Below are positions 43,189-51,723 of a stretch of 64,000 bases of DNA, piece by piece. The DNA lies in assembly GCF_000421645.1 (NCBI RefSeq), contig NZ_ATXK01000004.1:62001-126000 (forward strand). The letters are read 5' to 3'. A program made the position numbers and the translations under genes. Each line of letters starts with the position of its first letter. Positions within the stretch are counted from its first letter, which is position 1. The DNA comes from Aurantimonas coralicida DSM 14790. GTDB lineage: Bacteria; Pseudomonadota; Alphaproteobacteria; Rhizobiales; Rhizobiaceae. A model generated the notes under the pieces. The model worked only from the letters and a program-made list of their open reading frames with translations. It did no database searches and had not been told where the DNA came from.

Positions 43189-45303
43189 ATGAACAAACCG
43201 CTTCCCGTCGCCATCGGACATTCCGCCTGTCCGCATGATTGCCCCTCCACCTGCGCGCTCGACGTCGAGATCCTCGAAAACCGGACGATCGGCCGGGTGC
43301 GCGGGGCGGCGGCGAACGACTACACGGCCGGCGTCATCTGCGCCAAGGTCGCGCGCTATGCCGAGCGCATCCATCATCCCGACCGGCTGATGACACCGCG
43401 GCAGCGGGTCGGCGCGAAGGGCGAGGGTGGCTGGCGCGAGATCTCCTGGGACGACGCGCTCGACCTCGTCGCCGAACAGTTCGTGAAGGCCGAGGCAAGG
43501 CACGGATCGGAGGCGGTCTGGCCCTATCAGTATGCCGGCACGATGGGGCTGGTACAGCGCGACGGCATTCACCGGCTGCGCCATGCCAAGCGCTATTCCG
43601 GCCAGTTCGATTCGATCTGCACCAACATGGCCTGGACCGGCTGGTTCGTCGGCGCCGGCGCCATGCGCGGCGCCGATCCGCGCGAATTGTCGAAGTCGGA
43701 CTGCATCGTCATCTGGGGCACCAATGCGGTCGCCACCCAGGTCAATGTGATGACCCACGCCGCAAAGGCTCGCAAGGAGCGCGGCGCCAAGATCGTCGTC
43801 ATCGACATCTACGACAACGCCACGATGAAGCAGGCCGACATGGCCCTGAAGCTGCGTCCGGGCACCGACGCGGCGCTCGCCTGCGCGCTGATGCACATCG
43901 CCTTTCGGGACGGCACGGCCGACCGGGACTATCTCGCCCGCTACACCGACGATCCCGCCGGGCTGGAGGCGCATCTGGCCACACGGACGCCCGAATGGGC
44001 GGCCGCGATCACCGGCCTCGACGTCGCCGACATCGAAGCCTTCGCTGCGCTGGTCGGCCGGACTCCGCGCAGCTATTTTCGCCTCGGCTACGGCTTCACC
44101 CGTCAGCGCAACGGCGCGGTGGCGATGCACGCCGCCATGTCGGTGCCGGCCGTCTACGGCCACTGGCGCCATGAGGGCGGCGGGGCGTTCCACTCCAATT
44201 CCGACATCTTCGGCCTAGACAAGTCCGAGATCATGGGCGTTGCCGACCGCGATCCGTCGATCCGTTATCTCGACCAGTCGCGCATCGGCGCCGTCCTGAC
44301 CGGCGACGCCGAGGCGCTCGCCGGCGGTCCGCCGGTCGCGGCCATGCTGATCCAGAACACCAATCCGGCCAATGTCTGCCCCGAGCAGCGGCTGGTGCGG
44401 CAGGGTCTGCTGCGGGACGATCTCTTCACCTGCGTCCACGAGCAGTTCATGACCGACACGGCGCAGATCGCCGACCTGGTGCTGCCGGCGACGATGTTCC
44501 TGGAGCATGACGACATCTATCGCGGCGGCGGGCAGAACCACATCGTTCTCGGGCCCAAGCTGGTCGATGCGCCGGAGACGGTGCGCACCAATCATTTCAT
44601 CATCGAGGAACTGGCCAAGCGCCTCGGAGTCGCCGATCATCCGGGCTTCGGCCTCGACGAGCGGACGCTGATCGACAACATGCTGAAGGCCGCGGGCGAC
44701 AGTGAAGGCTTCGACGGCCTGCAGCGCGAGCGCTGGATCGACAGGCAGCCACCCTTCGAGGAGGCGCATTTCCTGAACGGCTTCGCCTGGCCGGACGGCA
44801 GGTTCCGCTTCAGGCCGGACTGGACCGGGGGGCAGGCGCCGAACCGGCCGCCGGACAGCATGGGCCCGCAGGGGCCGGTTGCCGGTCTGCCGGAGTTTCC
44901 CGACCACGTCACGCTGATCGAAACCGTGGACGATGCGCACCCCTACCGGCTGGCGACGTCGCCGGCGCGGCAGTTCCTCAACTCGACCTTCGCGGAAACC
45001 CGCGGATCGCGCTCGCGCGAGGGGGCGCCGGAGCTGCTCGTCCATCCCGAGGATGCGCTGCGCGAGAGCCTCGGCGACGGCGAGATCGTCACCATCGGCA
45101 ACAGCCGCGGCAGCGTCCGGCTGCCGGTCAAGGTCAGCGATACGGTCAAACCCAGGGTGCTGATCCACGAGGGCCTGTGGGCGAATACGGATTTTCTCGA
45201 CGGCGAGGGCATCAACGTCCTGACCGGAGCCGATCCCGTCGCCCCCTTCGGCGGCGCGGCGTTCCACGACAACCGGGTCTGGCTGCGGACCGCACGGGCA
45301 TAG
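43189..45303 (+). CDS. Molybdopterin oxidoreductase family protein (Mo-bisMGD)
   Basis: A 704-residue member of the DMSO-reductase superfamily. The N-terminus holds a 4Fe-4S motif C14-x3-C18-x3-C22-x28-C51 (ACPHDCPSTC ... VICAK). The Mo-cofactor domains follow: ISWDDALDLVAEQF, the segment DSICTNMAWTGWF (candidate Mo-ligand area, uncertain), CIVIWGTNAVATQVN, and a C-terminal cofactor-binding barrel (about 590-704). There is no Tat signal, so it is cytoplasmic. No electron-transfer subunit is adjacent, and the substrate is unknown. GTC-rich spacing upstream shows no clear promoter. It depends on moaD/moaE products encoded 8 kb away. ATG 43189 is chosen; a GTG/ATG at 43153 would add 12 residues. 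Confidence 0.88.
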   Translation: MNKPLPVAIGHSACPHDCPSTCALDVEILENRTIGRVRGAAANDYTAGVICAKVARYAERIHHPDRLMTPRQRVGAKGEGGWREISWDDALDLVAEQFVKAEARHGSEAVWPYQYAGTMGLVQRDGIHRLRHAKRYSGQFDSICTNMAWTGWFVGAGAMRGADPRELSKSDCIVIWGTNAVATQVNVMTHAAKARKERGAKIVVIDIYDNATMKQADMALKLRPGTDAALACALMHIAFRDGTADRDYLARYTDDPAGLEAHLATRTPEWAAAITGLDVADIEAFAALVGRTPRSYFRLGYGFTRQRNGAVAMHAAMSVPAVYGHWRHEGGGAFHSNSDIFGLDKSEIMGVADRDPSIRYLDQSRIGAVLTGDAEALAGGPPVAAMLIQNTNPANVCPEQRLVRQGLLRDDLFTCVHEQFMTDTAQIADLVLPATMFLEHDDIYRGGGQNHIVLGPKLVDAPETVRTNHFIIEELAKRLGVADHPGFGLDERTLIDNMLKAAGDSEGFDGLQRERWIDRQPPFEEAHFLNGFAWPDGRFRFRPDWTGGQAPNRPPDSMGPQGPVAGLPEFPDHVTLIETVDDAHPYRLATSPARQFLNSTFAETRGSRSREGAPELLVHPEDALRESLGDGEIVTIGNSRGSVRLPVKVSDTVKPRVLIHEGLWANTDFLDGEGINVLTGADPVAPFGGAAFHDNRVWLRTARA

Positions 45304-45466
45304 CCGGCCGGGTTGGCGCGTGGCGTCGAGGCCAGAGTCTCACGCGGTCTTCAGTGGCTTGTGCGGTGAAGCTGAGGTTCTGAATCAGAGTCCGTTCGCG
45401 CCCGTAAGACGCTGAAAGTGCCGACATTTCGCGCACTTTGCACGTTACTCAGTTTCGTCTGGACAC

Positions 45467-45496
45467 AAAAAAGCCGGCGCGAAGAGCGCCGGCTTT
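45467..45496 (-). terminator. Rho-independent terminator of the second omp gene
   Basis: Stem GCCGGCGC/GCGCCGGC extended by A-T pairs, loop of 5 nt, followed on the minus strand by six T (45472-45467). It lies 33 bp past the stop of the minus-strand gene and may also slow transcripts from the plus-strand Mo enzyme. Confidence 0.85.
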
Positions 45497-45528
45497 CCTG
45501 TTCGGACGGACCGGACGGTCCGCCGAAA

Positions 45529-46347
45529 TCAGTTGAACTTGTAGGAGACCTTGGCGGTCACGGTGTGGAAGTCGAAATCGTCGTCGACGGCGAAATCGGT
45601 CGAGCCACCGACGCCACCGGCGAAGGGGCCGCCGTTCAGGCGCGTGTAACCCGAACCACCGAGGTTGGTGTAGAGATACTCGGCACCGAAGGACATGTTG
45701 TCGGTGAACTTCACTTCCATGCCGCCGCCGACGGTGTAGCCGAAGCTGTCCTCGTCCTCGGAAACGACGGCCGGCGTCGCGCCGGTCACGGCCGGGGAGT
45801 TGGTCGAGAACGAATAGTCGACGTCACCATAGGCCAGACCACCGGTGACATAGGCGAGGGCGCCCGGGGTCACGAGGTAACCGACGCGGGCGCGCACGGT
45901 GCCCAGATAGTTCAGCTCGCGGTCGGTCCGGTAATAGGCCGGGGTCGAGGAATCGGCGTTGGACGAGCGGGTGATGTCGATGGCGTTGATGTCGGCGAGG
46001 ACACCGAAGACGACGCTGTCCATCTGGTAGTCGTAACCGATATGCGCGCCGCCGAGGAAGCTGGAGTCGACATTCGAGTCGAAGTTCGAGCCGAAGGCGG
46101 TCTGCACGGCCGAACCGCCGAAGGCGAAGCCGTTGGTGCGCAGGTCGACATTGTCGGGATCCTGCGGGTTGAACGCGCCGCCGCCCTGGACACCGAGATA
46201 GATGCCGGTCCAGCCGGACGCGACCGGGCTGATCTCCATCGGCGCCGGTGCCATCGGCTCTTCGTAGATCACGTCGGCGGCCTGGGCGTAGGTCGCGAAG
46301 GTCAGGGCGGTGGAGGCGGTCAGGATCGAGAGAAGGTAGGTGCGCAT
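45529..46347 (-). CDS. Outer-membrane beta-barrel protein (Omp25/31-like), second copy
   Basis: A 272-residue exported protein. The signal peptide MRTYLLSILTASTALTFATY ends in AQA, followed by ADVIYEEPMAPAPMEI. Barrel strands follow (GIYLGVQGGGAF; LGGAHIGYDYQMDSVVFGV; LGTVRARVGYLV; MSFGAEYLYTNLG; HTVTAKVSYKF) and the chain ends KFN, one residue past the usual terminal Phe. It is longer than the copy at 38982-39653 but shares the same mature N-terminus. A GAGGAAT ribosome site lies before the ATG. The leader is long and lies in an unusually AT-rich region with an inverted repeat, so regulation is likely. Confidence 0.9.
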   Translation of the reverse strand: MRTYLLSILTASTALTFATYAQAADVIYEEPMAPAPMEISPVASGWTGIYLGVQGGGAFNPQDPDNVDLRTNGFAFGGSAVQTAFGSNFDSNVDSSFLGGAHIGYDYQMDSVVFGVLADINAIDITRSSNADSSTPAYYRTDRELNYLGTVRARVGYLVTPGALAYVTGGLAYGDVDYSFSTNSPAVTGATPAVVSEDEDSFGYTVGGGMEVKFTDNMSFGAEYLYTNLGGSGYTRLNGGPFAGGVGGSTDFAVDDDFDFHTVTAKVSYKFN

Positions 46348-46772
46348 GGAATTCCTCGTTTGTTGATGTCCATGCTTATGCGGCGTTGTACTTGGTTCGC
46401 CTATGCCCGCTCTGCCACACCTGCGTATTCCCCGACTATCTTTGCATCACTGATGTGTGATGCCGAAATAAAACACCCGAATGCCGAGGCGCGCGCTAAG
46501 GCGGAAGACCGAAAAGAAAAGTAAAGCGGCGATCACATTCTTGCTACCGAGGCGTGATGCGAAGTGTTCCCGCCTAAGAAATATTGTGACGGCGCATAAC
46601 GGAGGCCAAGCGGTCCAAGACGTGAGCTGCGAGGCCAGCCGTATGCTCACGCCGTCGTCGCGCGGCGGGAACTCAGGGAATAGTCGGGACTGACGGATGT
46701 GCCGGGGCAATCCCGCCTCGCGGTCGCACGGACGATCCGCGAGCGAATAGTCCGACGCGCGGTCCGCGGCTC
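46348..46772. other. 425-bp intergenic region upstream of the second omp gene
   Basis: No gene is seen. The part from about 46440 to 46600 is AT-richer than the rest of the window (runs such as AAATAAAA and GAAAAGAAAAG). It contains the inverted repeat GCATCAC-N6-GTGATGC (46444-46463) and another GTGATGC half-site at 46554-46560. The omp promoter must lie here on the minus strand; no single -35/-10 pair stands out. A 70-codon open frame at 46481-46693 resembles nothing and is probably chance. Confidence 0.45.
46444..46463. repeat. Inverted repeat, possible operator of the omp gene
   Basis: GCATCAC (46444-46450), 6-bp spacer TGATGT, GTGATGC (46457-46463): a symmetrical 20-bp site 97 bp upstream of the omp ATG, in the size range of a dimeric repressor or activator site. 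A further half-site is at 46554-46560. No matching regulator gene is in the window. Confidence 0.45.
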
Positions 46773-47210
46773 TCAGCCTTCGGCCGCCGCTTCCCGCCAT
46801 TCGGGCAGCGGGAAGATCCGGTCATAGGCCCAGTTGAAGGCGAAGGCGTAGACCGCATAGAACGCCGCGAAGCTCGCATCCATCAGGAAGGCCTGAACGA
46901 TGCCGATCTCCAGATACAGCGCGATCACCGGCAGCAGGAAGGCGAGCAGGCAGGCCTCGAACACAATCGCATGGACGACCCGGATCAGCGGCGTCTTGCG
47001 GGTGGTGCCCCGCACGCGCTGCATCAGATGGTCGAAGCCCAGATTGTAGACGTAGTTCCACAGCGTCGCGATGGTCGCGCCGATGACCGTGACGACGCCG
47101 ATATCGGCGAAGGGCACGTGGAACAGCCACGCCCCGGCCGGGGTGACGAGGGCCAGCCCGACGATCTCGAAGCTGACGGCGTGACGGATACGATCGGGAG
47201 TTGAGCGCAT
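46773..47210 (-). CDS. PACE-family efflux transporter
   Basis: A 145-residue inner-membrane protein with four helices made of two tandem bacterial transmembrane-pair (BTP) repeats. Each repeat begins with a conserved pattern: RIRHAVSFEIVGLALVTP and RVVHAIVFEACLLAFLLP, with the Arg, His, Phe and Glu positions retained. The loop WNYVYNLGFDHL and the matching FNWAYDRIFP are also repeated. The family exports biocides such as chlorhexidine or natural polyamines in other bacteria. Substrate here is inferred only. It lies 167 bp downstream of purN. Confidence 0.88.
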   Translation of the reverse strand: MRSTPDRIRHAVSFEIVGLALVTPAGAWLFHVPFADIGVVTVIGATIATLWNYVYNLGFDHLMQRVRGTTRKTPLIRVVHAIVFEACLLAFLLPVIALYLEIGIVQAFLMDASFAAFYAVYAFAFNWAYDRIFPLPEWREAAAEG

Positions 47211-47377
47211 GGCGACCCTGCTTGTCCTGTGCCGGGTCGTCCCGGCGATATGATGGGAGGAAAAAGGAAGGTCGTCCTTCGCGGCGCATATGGCACCGCG
47301 GAGCGTCGATCGCAACCGGCATGCCCCGGCGCGAGCCGGGTCAGACGGTCATCGGCACAGCGTTTTATGGCGACGGT

Positions 47378-48079
47378 TCAGCCGTTGCGGCGGGCATCCG
47401 GCGACACGAGGATCGGGTCGCCATCGCCGAGGCGCATGGTCTCGTCTTCCACCGGCGGCGCCGGCTTGACGATGGCGCGTCCGTTGGACATGCGCACAGC
47501 CCCGTCCAGAACGAGCCTCAGGGCGTGGGGGTAGAGCCGGTGCTCGGCCCGCAACAGCCGCTCGGCGACGGTCTCCGGCGTGTCGCCCGGCACGAGGGCG
47601 ATGGCCGCCTGCGCGATGATCGGGCCCTCGTCCATGCGGTCGGTGACGAAATGCACCGTGCAGCCATGGATGCGCATGCCGGCATTGATGGCGCGCTTGT
47701 GGGTGTCGAGGCCGGGAAACAGGGGCAGCAGGGACGGGTGGATATTGATCAGCCGGCCCTCGAAGCGTCGGACGAAATCGGCCGACAGCAGCCGCATGTA
47801 GCCGGCAAGGCACACCACGTCCGGCGCCATCTCGTCGAGTGCCCGGATCAGCGCTGCCTCGTGGGCGGCCCGGTCCGCATAGGCGGTCTGGTCGATGGCG
47901 ACGGCCGGAATGTCGTAGCGCCGCGCGGTGTCGAGCCCGGGCGCGTCCGGCCGGTTGGACACGACGCCGGCGATCTGGCCGGGGTAGCCCGGGTCCATGC
48001 AGGCGGCGATCAGCGCACTCATGTTCGAGCCGCGGCCCGAAATGAGGACCGCGATCTTCTTGCGGCGCACCGCGTTCAT
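47378..48079 (-). CDS. purN: Phosphoribosylglycinamide formyltransferase
   Basis: Adds a formyl group from 10-formyl-tetrahydrofolate to GAR in purine synthesis. The 233-residue protein has the start [18 protein letters not shown], the catalytic Asn-His-Asp set ([13 protein letters not shown] with His and the later [13 protein letters not shown] with Asp), and a C-terminal extension of ~20 residues. The ATG overlaps the purM stop (ATGA). Order purM-purN is the usual one. Confidence 0.96.
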   Translation of the reverse strand: MNAVRRKKIAVLISGRGSNMSALIAACMDPGYPGQIAGVVSNRPDAPGLDTARRYDIPAVAIDQTAYADRAAHEAALIRALDEMAPDVVCLAGYMRLLSADFVRRFEGRLINIHPSLLPLFPGLDTHKRAINAGMRIHGCTVHFVTDRMDEGPIIAQAAIALVPGDTPETVAERLLRAEHRLYPHALRLVLDGAVRMSNGRAIVKPAPPVEDETMRLGDGDPILVSPDARRNG

Positions 48080-49140
48080 GCCAGCGCCAGCGCGCCGTTG
48101 AAGGTCACCGCGGCGTCCTGGCGCGGGCGGATGCGCCCGAGCGGCACGACCGTCTCGCCAGCGCTCTGGAGAATGGCGCTGACGGCCGCGGCGTCCGCAT
48201 CGGAGACCACCACGATCATCCCGATGCCGCAGTTGAAGGTGCGCAGCATCTCGGCTTCGGCGACGCCGCCCGCCTGGGCGAGCCAGCCGAAGACCGGCGG
48301 CACGGGAACCGCGAAGAGGTCGATGTCGGCGCGCATCGTGTCGGGCAGGACGCGCGGAATGTTTTCCACGAAGCCGCCGCCGGTGATGTGGGCGAGGGCC
48401 TTGATGCCGCGGGTTTCGGCAAAGGCGGCGAGCAGCGGCTTCACATAGATGCGGGTCGGCGCGATCAGCGTCTCGCCGAGGCTGCGATCGGCGTCGAAGG
48501 GGGCCGGATCGGAATAGCCGGCGCCGGAGCGCTCGACGATGCGGCGGACCAGCGAGTAGCCGTTGGAATGGACGCCCGACGAGGTGAGTCCGAGGATCAT
48601 GTCGCCGGACTCGATATTGCCGGCCGGCAGGAGGCGGTCGCGCTCGACCGCGCCGACGGCGAAGCCGGCCAGGTCGTAATCCTTGTCGGCGTAGAGGCCG
48701 GGCATCTCGGCGGTCTCGCCGCCGATCAGCGCGCAACCGGCCTGCCGGCAGCCCTCGGCGATGCCCTTGACGATGGCCTCGCCCTCGCTCGGATCGAGCT
48801 TTCCGGTGGCGTAATAGTCGAGGAAGAAGAGCGGTTCGGCGCCCTGCACGACGAGATCGTTGACGCACATGGCGACGAGATCGACGCCGATCGTGTCGTG
48901 CAGCCCGGTCTCGATGGCGATCCGCAGCTTGGTGCCGACGCCATCATTGGCGGCGACCAGCAGCGGATCGTTAAAGCCGGCGGCCTTCAGGTCGAACAGG
49001 CCGCCAAACCCGCCGATCTCGCCATCGGCACCGCGCCGCGCCGTGGAGCGCACATGCGGCTTGATGCGTTGCACGAGATCGTTGCCCGCGTCGATGTCGA
49101 CGCCCGCGTCGCGATAGGTCAGTGGAGTCGTTTCGGCCAT
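48076..49140 (-). CDS. purM: Phosphoribosylformylglycinamidine cyclo-ligase
   Basis: AIR synthetase: ATP-dependent ring closure that forms aminoimidazole ribotide. The 354-residue protein begins [19 protein letters not shown] and has [52 protein letters not shown] and [13 protein letters not shown], all typical of PurM. It is divergent from the CDP-alcohol enzyme with a 92-bp gap. A candidate AAACGG region lies upstream, but no promoter is firmly called. Confidence 0.97.
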   Translation of the reverse strand: MAETTPLTYRDAGVDIDAGNDLVQRIKPHVRSTARRGADGEIGGFGGLFDLKAAGFNDPLLVAANDGVGTKLRIAIETGLHDTIGVDLVAMCVNDLVVQGAEPLFFLDYYATGKLDPSEGEAIVKGIAEGCRQAGCALIGGETAEMPGLYADKDYDLAGFAVGAVERDRLLPAGNIESGDMILGLTSSGVHSNGYSLVRRIVERSGAGYSDPAPFDADRSLGETLIAPTRIYVKPLLAAFAETRGIKALAHITGGGFVENIPRVLPDTMRADIDLFAVPVPPVFGWLAQAGGVAEAEMLRTFNCGIGMIVVVSDADAAAVSAILQSAGETVVPLGRIRPRQDAAVTFNGALALA

Positions 49141-49232
49141 GGTCCCCGCACCGTTTTGGTCGAGTTGACATGATCGCCGGCTGTGAGCAAGACCCGGCTT
49201 CCAATGCTAAGGATTGTCGCCATGGTACGACA

Positions 49233-49838
49233 ATGACCGGCGACGGACCAAAACACGGCCCCGGGCACCCGCTGACCCTGCCGAACATCATCACGATTGC
49301 CCGCCTTTGCGGCGTGCCGGTGCTGATCTGGGCGCTGATCGAACGCGACTGGACGCTGGCCTTCGCGATCTTCGTCGTGGCCGGCCTCTCCGACGCGGTC
49401 GACGGCGTGATCGCGCGGCGCTGGAACCAGCAATCCGAACTCGGCCTCTATCTCGACCCCATTGCCGACAAGGTGCTGCTGGTCTCGGTCTTCGTTGGCC
49501 TGGCGCTGCTGGAGCGCTTGCCGGGCTGGCTGGCGATCGCGGTGGTCAGCCGCGACCTGCTGATCGTCGCCGCGGTGCTCCTGTCCTACGTCATGGGGCG
49601 GCCGGTCACGGTGCGGCCGCTGCTCATCTCCAAGCTCAATACCGTATCGCAGATCGTGCTGGCCGGCGTGGCCCTCGGCGAGCCGGCCTTCGGCCTGTCG
49701 CTGACCGCGGAAATCGAATTTCTGGTGGCGGTCACCGTGGTCTTGACCGGTGTGTCGGCCGCCGCCTATCTCGTTGATTGGCTTCGACACATGAACCCCA
49801 ACGACGATCCGTCCGACCGCAGAGGCGACCCCCAATGA
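49233..49838 (+). CDS. CDP-alcohol phosphatidyltransferase family protein (PgsA paralogue)
   Basis: A 201-residue membrane enzyme with the start LTLPNIITIARLCGVPVLIW and the intact motif DGVIARRWNQQSELGLYLDPIAD. About five hydrophobic segments are present. It is a second PgsA-like protein beside the true pgsA at 35868-36449, so it likely does something else. A CDP-diacylglycerol-dependent cardiolipin synthase, as known for some actinobacteria and proposed in alphaproteobacteria, is one possibility; it could also be a spare PgsA. The ATG at 49233 is chosen; an earlier ATG lies inside purM's promoter area. Its stop overlaps the AI-2E gene start (ATGA). Confidence 0.82.
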   Translation: MTGDGPKHGPGHPLTLPNIITIARLCGVPVLIWALIERDWTLAFAIFVVAGLSDAVDGVIARRWNQQSELGLYLDPIADKVLLVSVFVGLALLERLPGWLAIAVVSRDLLIVAAVLLSYVMGRPVTVRPLLISKLNTVSQIVLAGVALGEPAFGLSLTAEIEFLVAVTVVLTGVSAAAYLVDWLRHMNPNDDPSDRRGDPQ

Positions 49839-50995
49839 CCGATCGAAGCGCGCTGATCCGGCGGCAGGTCCTGTTCTGGAGCGTGGCGGCGCTGGTCTCC
49901 ATTCTCCTGCTGTGGGTATTCTCCGGAATCCTCCTGCCGTTCCTGGTCGGCATGGTGATCGCCTATTTCCTCGATCCGGTCGCCGACTGGTTCGAGCGGC
50001 GCGGCTTCTCGCGGCTGATGGCGACCATCGTCATCCTGATCCTGTTCGTCCTGTTCTTCGCCGCGGCGATCCTCGTCGTCGTGCCGGTGGTTGGTTCGCA
50101 GATCGCCAGTTTCGTCGAGCGCATCCCCGATTATCTCGATCGCCTGCAGGCGATTGCGGTCTCGGCCCGCAGCGGGCCGCTGGCCTTCCTGTTCACCGGG
50201 GAGGAGATGAACTTCAAGCAGGACTTCGCCCAGTTCGCCAGTGAAGGGACCGGCATCGTCACGACCTTCCTCGGCGGGCTGTGGTCGTCGTCGCTCGCCG
50301 TCGTCAATTTTGTCTCGCTGTTCATCGTCGCGCCGGTCGTTGCCTTCTATTTGCTGCTCGACTGGGACCGGATGGTCGACGAGATCGACGCCTGGACGCC
50401 GCGCCAGCATGTCGACACGGTCCGACGGCTTGCGCGGGAGATCGACCGGTCGGTGGCCGGCTTCGTGCGCGGGCAGGGCAGCGTCTGCCTGATCCTCGGC
50501 ACGATCTATGGCGTCGGCCTGACGCTCACAGGATTGAATTTCGGCCTGCTGATCGGCCTGTTCGCCGGGTTGATCTCGTTCATCCCCTATGTCGGCTCGG
50601 CGATCGGCCTGATCCTGGCGCTGGGCGTGGCGCTGGTGCAGTTCTGGCCGGACTGGGTCTCGATCCTGATGGTCGCGGTGGTGTTCTTCGTCGGCCAGTT
50701 CTTCGAGGGCAACATCCTGCAGCCCAAGCTCGTCGGAGCCTCGGTCGGCCTGCATCCGGTCTGGCTGATGTTCGCCCTGTTCGCCTTCGGCGCCTTGTTC
50801 GGCTTCGTCGGCCTGCTGATTGCCGTGCCGGCCGCCGCGGCTGTCGGAGTGCTGGTGCGCTTTGCCCTGTCGCAATATCTGCAGAGCGAGATGTATTACG
50901 GTCGCACGCAGCCGCAGCAGCCCGCCGTCCAGATCGAGACGCAATCGGCGCCGCCCGCCGTCGGCACCGTGCCGCGCGGCGAGGCGGGCGAGTAG
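49835..50995 (+). CDS. AI-2E family transporter
   Basis: A 386-residue inner-membrane protein with about eight helices. The N-terminal pair (LFWSVAALVSILLLWVFSG; PFLVGMVIAYFLDPVADWFERRG) and later YVGSAIGLILALGVALVQFW and FFEGNILQPKLVGASVGLHPVW are typical of the family. Members range from autoinducer-2 exporters to sodium/proton antiporters and transporters of unknown role. The C-terminal ~40 residues are Gln/Pro/Ala-rich. It starts in the stop of the preceding gene and is followed by the hda-like gene after 12 bp. Confidence 0.9.
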   Translation: MTDRSALIRRQVLFWSVAALVSILLLWVFSGILLPFLVGMVIAYFLDPVADWFERRGFSRLMATIVILILFVLFFAAAILVVVPVVGSQIASFVERIPDYLDRLQAIAVSARSGPLAFLFTGEEMNFKQDFAQFASEGTGIVTTFLGGLWSSSLAVVNFVSLFIVAPVVAFYLLLDWDRMVDEIDAWTPRQHVDTVRRLAREIDRSVAGFVRGQGSVCLILGTIYGVGLTLTGLNFGLLIGLFAGLISFIPYVGSAIGLILALGVALVQFWPDWVSILMVAVVFFVGQFFEGNILQPKLVGASVGLHPVWLMFALFAFGALFGFVGLLIAVPAAAAVGVLVRFALSQYLQSEMYYGRTQPQQPAVQIETQSAPPAVGTVPRGEAGE

Positions 50996-51007
50996 GACGC
51001 GATCGCG

Positions 51008-51700
51008 ATGCCGACCCAGATCCCGCTCGAACTGCCGCATGCGGCCTCGCTCGCCCGCGAGGACCTGATCATGTCGCCGTCGAACCGGCTCGCCGTGGAG
51101 GCGATCGATTCCTGGCCGCATTGGCGGCATTCGGTGCTTCTGATCGTCGGGCCGCCGGGATCGGGCAAGACCCATCTTGCCAATGCGTGGAGCGAACGCG
51201 CCGGAGCGACGGTGGCGCGGCCCGGCGCGACCGAGGCGAGCCTTGCGGCCGCCGATTTTCGCGTGGTGGTGGACGATGCCGACCGGACGGCCCTGTCGGA
51301 GGCCGAACTGTTCGGCCTCGTCAATGCGGCCCGGCTGGGCGGCGGCAGCCTTTTGTTGACCTCGCGGGTGATGCCGCAGGCAATGAACGTCGCGACCGCC
51401 GATCTGCGCTCGCGCCTCGCCGCGGCGACCATCGCCGAACTCGGCGCGCCCGACGACGCGCTGCTGACCGGTGTGTTGATCAAGCTTTTCGCCGATCGCC
51501 AGATCGCCGTGTCGCCCCGGGCGGTGAACTATCTCGTGCAGCGCATGGAGCGCTCGCTGGATGCGGCCGGCTTCCTGGTGGCCGAGATCGACCGGGAGGC
51601 GCTGGCGACGCGCGAGCGGATCGGCACGCGATTGATCAAACGGGTGCTTGACCGCGGCACTGCGGCGATGCGTCATGCGACTGTCGCATCCGGCCGCTAA
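51008..51700 (+). CDS. hdaA: DnaA-related ATPase, Hda/HdaA-like
   Basis: A 230-residue AAA+ protein related to DnaA domain III but lacking the DNA-binding domain. It begins [25 protein letters not shown], has Walker [13 protein letters not shown] at about 48-59, a degenerate Walker B/sensor segment [13 protein letters not shown], and a lid with YLVQRMERS. In E. coli and Caulobacter, Hda with the sliding clamp stimulates ATP hydrolysis by DnaA after initiation, preventing extra rounds. The N-terminal QIPLEL could be the clamp-binding peptide (QL-x-L-type). Order before ppk is conserved in Rhizobiales. Confidence 0.88.
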   Translation: MPTQIPLELPHAASLAREDLIMSPSNRLAVEAIDSWPHWRHSVLLIVGPPGSGKTHLANAWSERAGATVARPGATEASLAAADFRVVVDDADRTALSEAELFGLVNAARLGGGSLLLTSRVMPQAMNVATADLRSRLAAATIAELGAPDDALLTGVLIKLFADRQIAVSPRAVNYLVQRMERSLDAAGFLVAEIDREALATRERIGTRLIKRVLDRGTAAMRHATVASGR

Positions 51701-51723
51701 CCGGCGGCGACGGAGGAGTTTGC

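Noticed and set aside
45304-45496. A small RNA on the plus strand ending at the hairpin 45467-45496
   Set aside because: No convincing promoter was found, and the U-tract favours the minus strand, which fits the omp gene instead.
46481-46693. A 70-residue open frame in the omp upstream region
   Set aside because: No recognisable features, no ribosome site, and it lies in AT-rich regulatory-looking DNA.
47225-47345. REP-like mobile repeats (paired CCCGGC hairpins) upstream of the PACE gene
   Set aside because: Two short GC hairpins are expected by chance in this composition; no further copies were noticed in the window.
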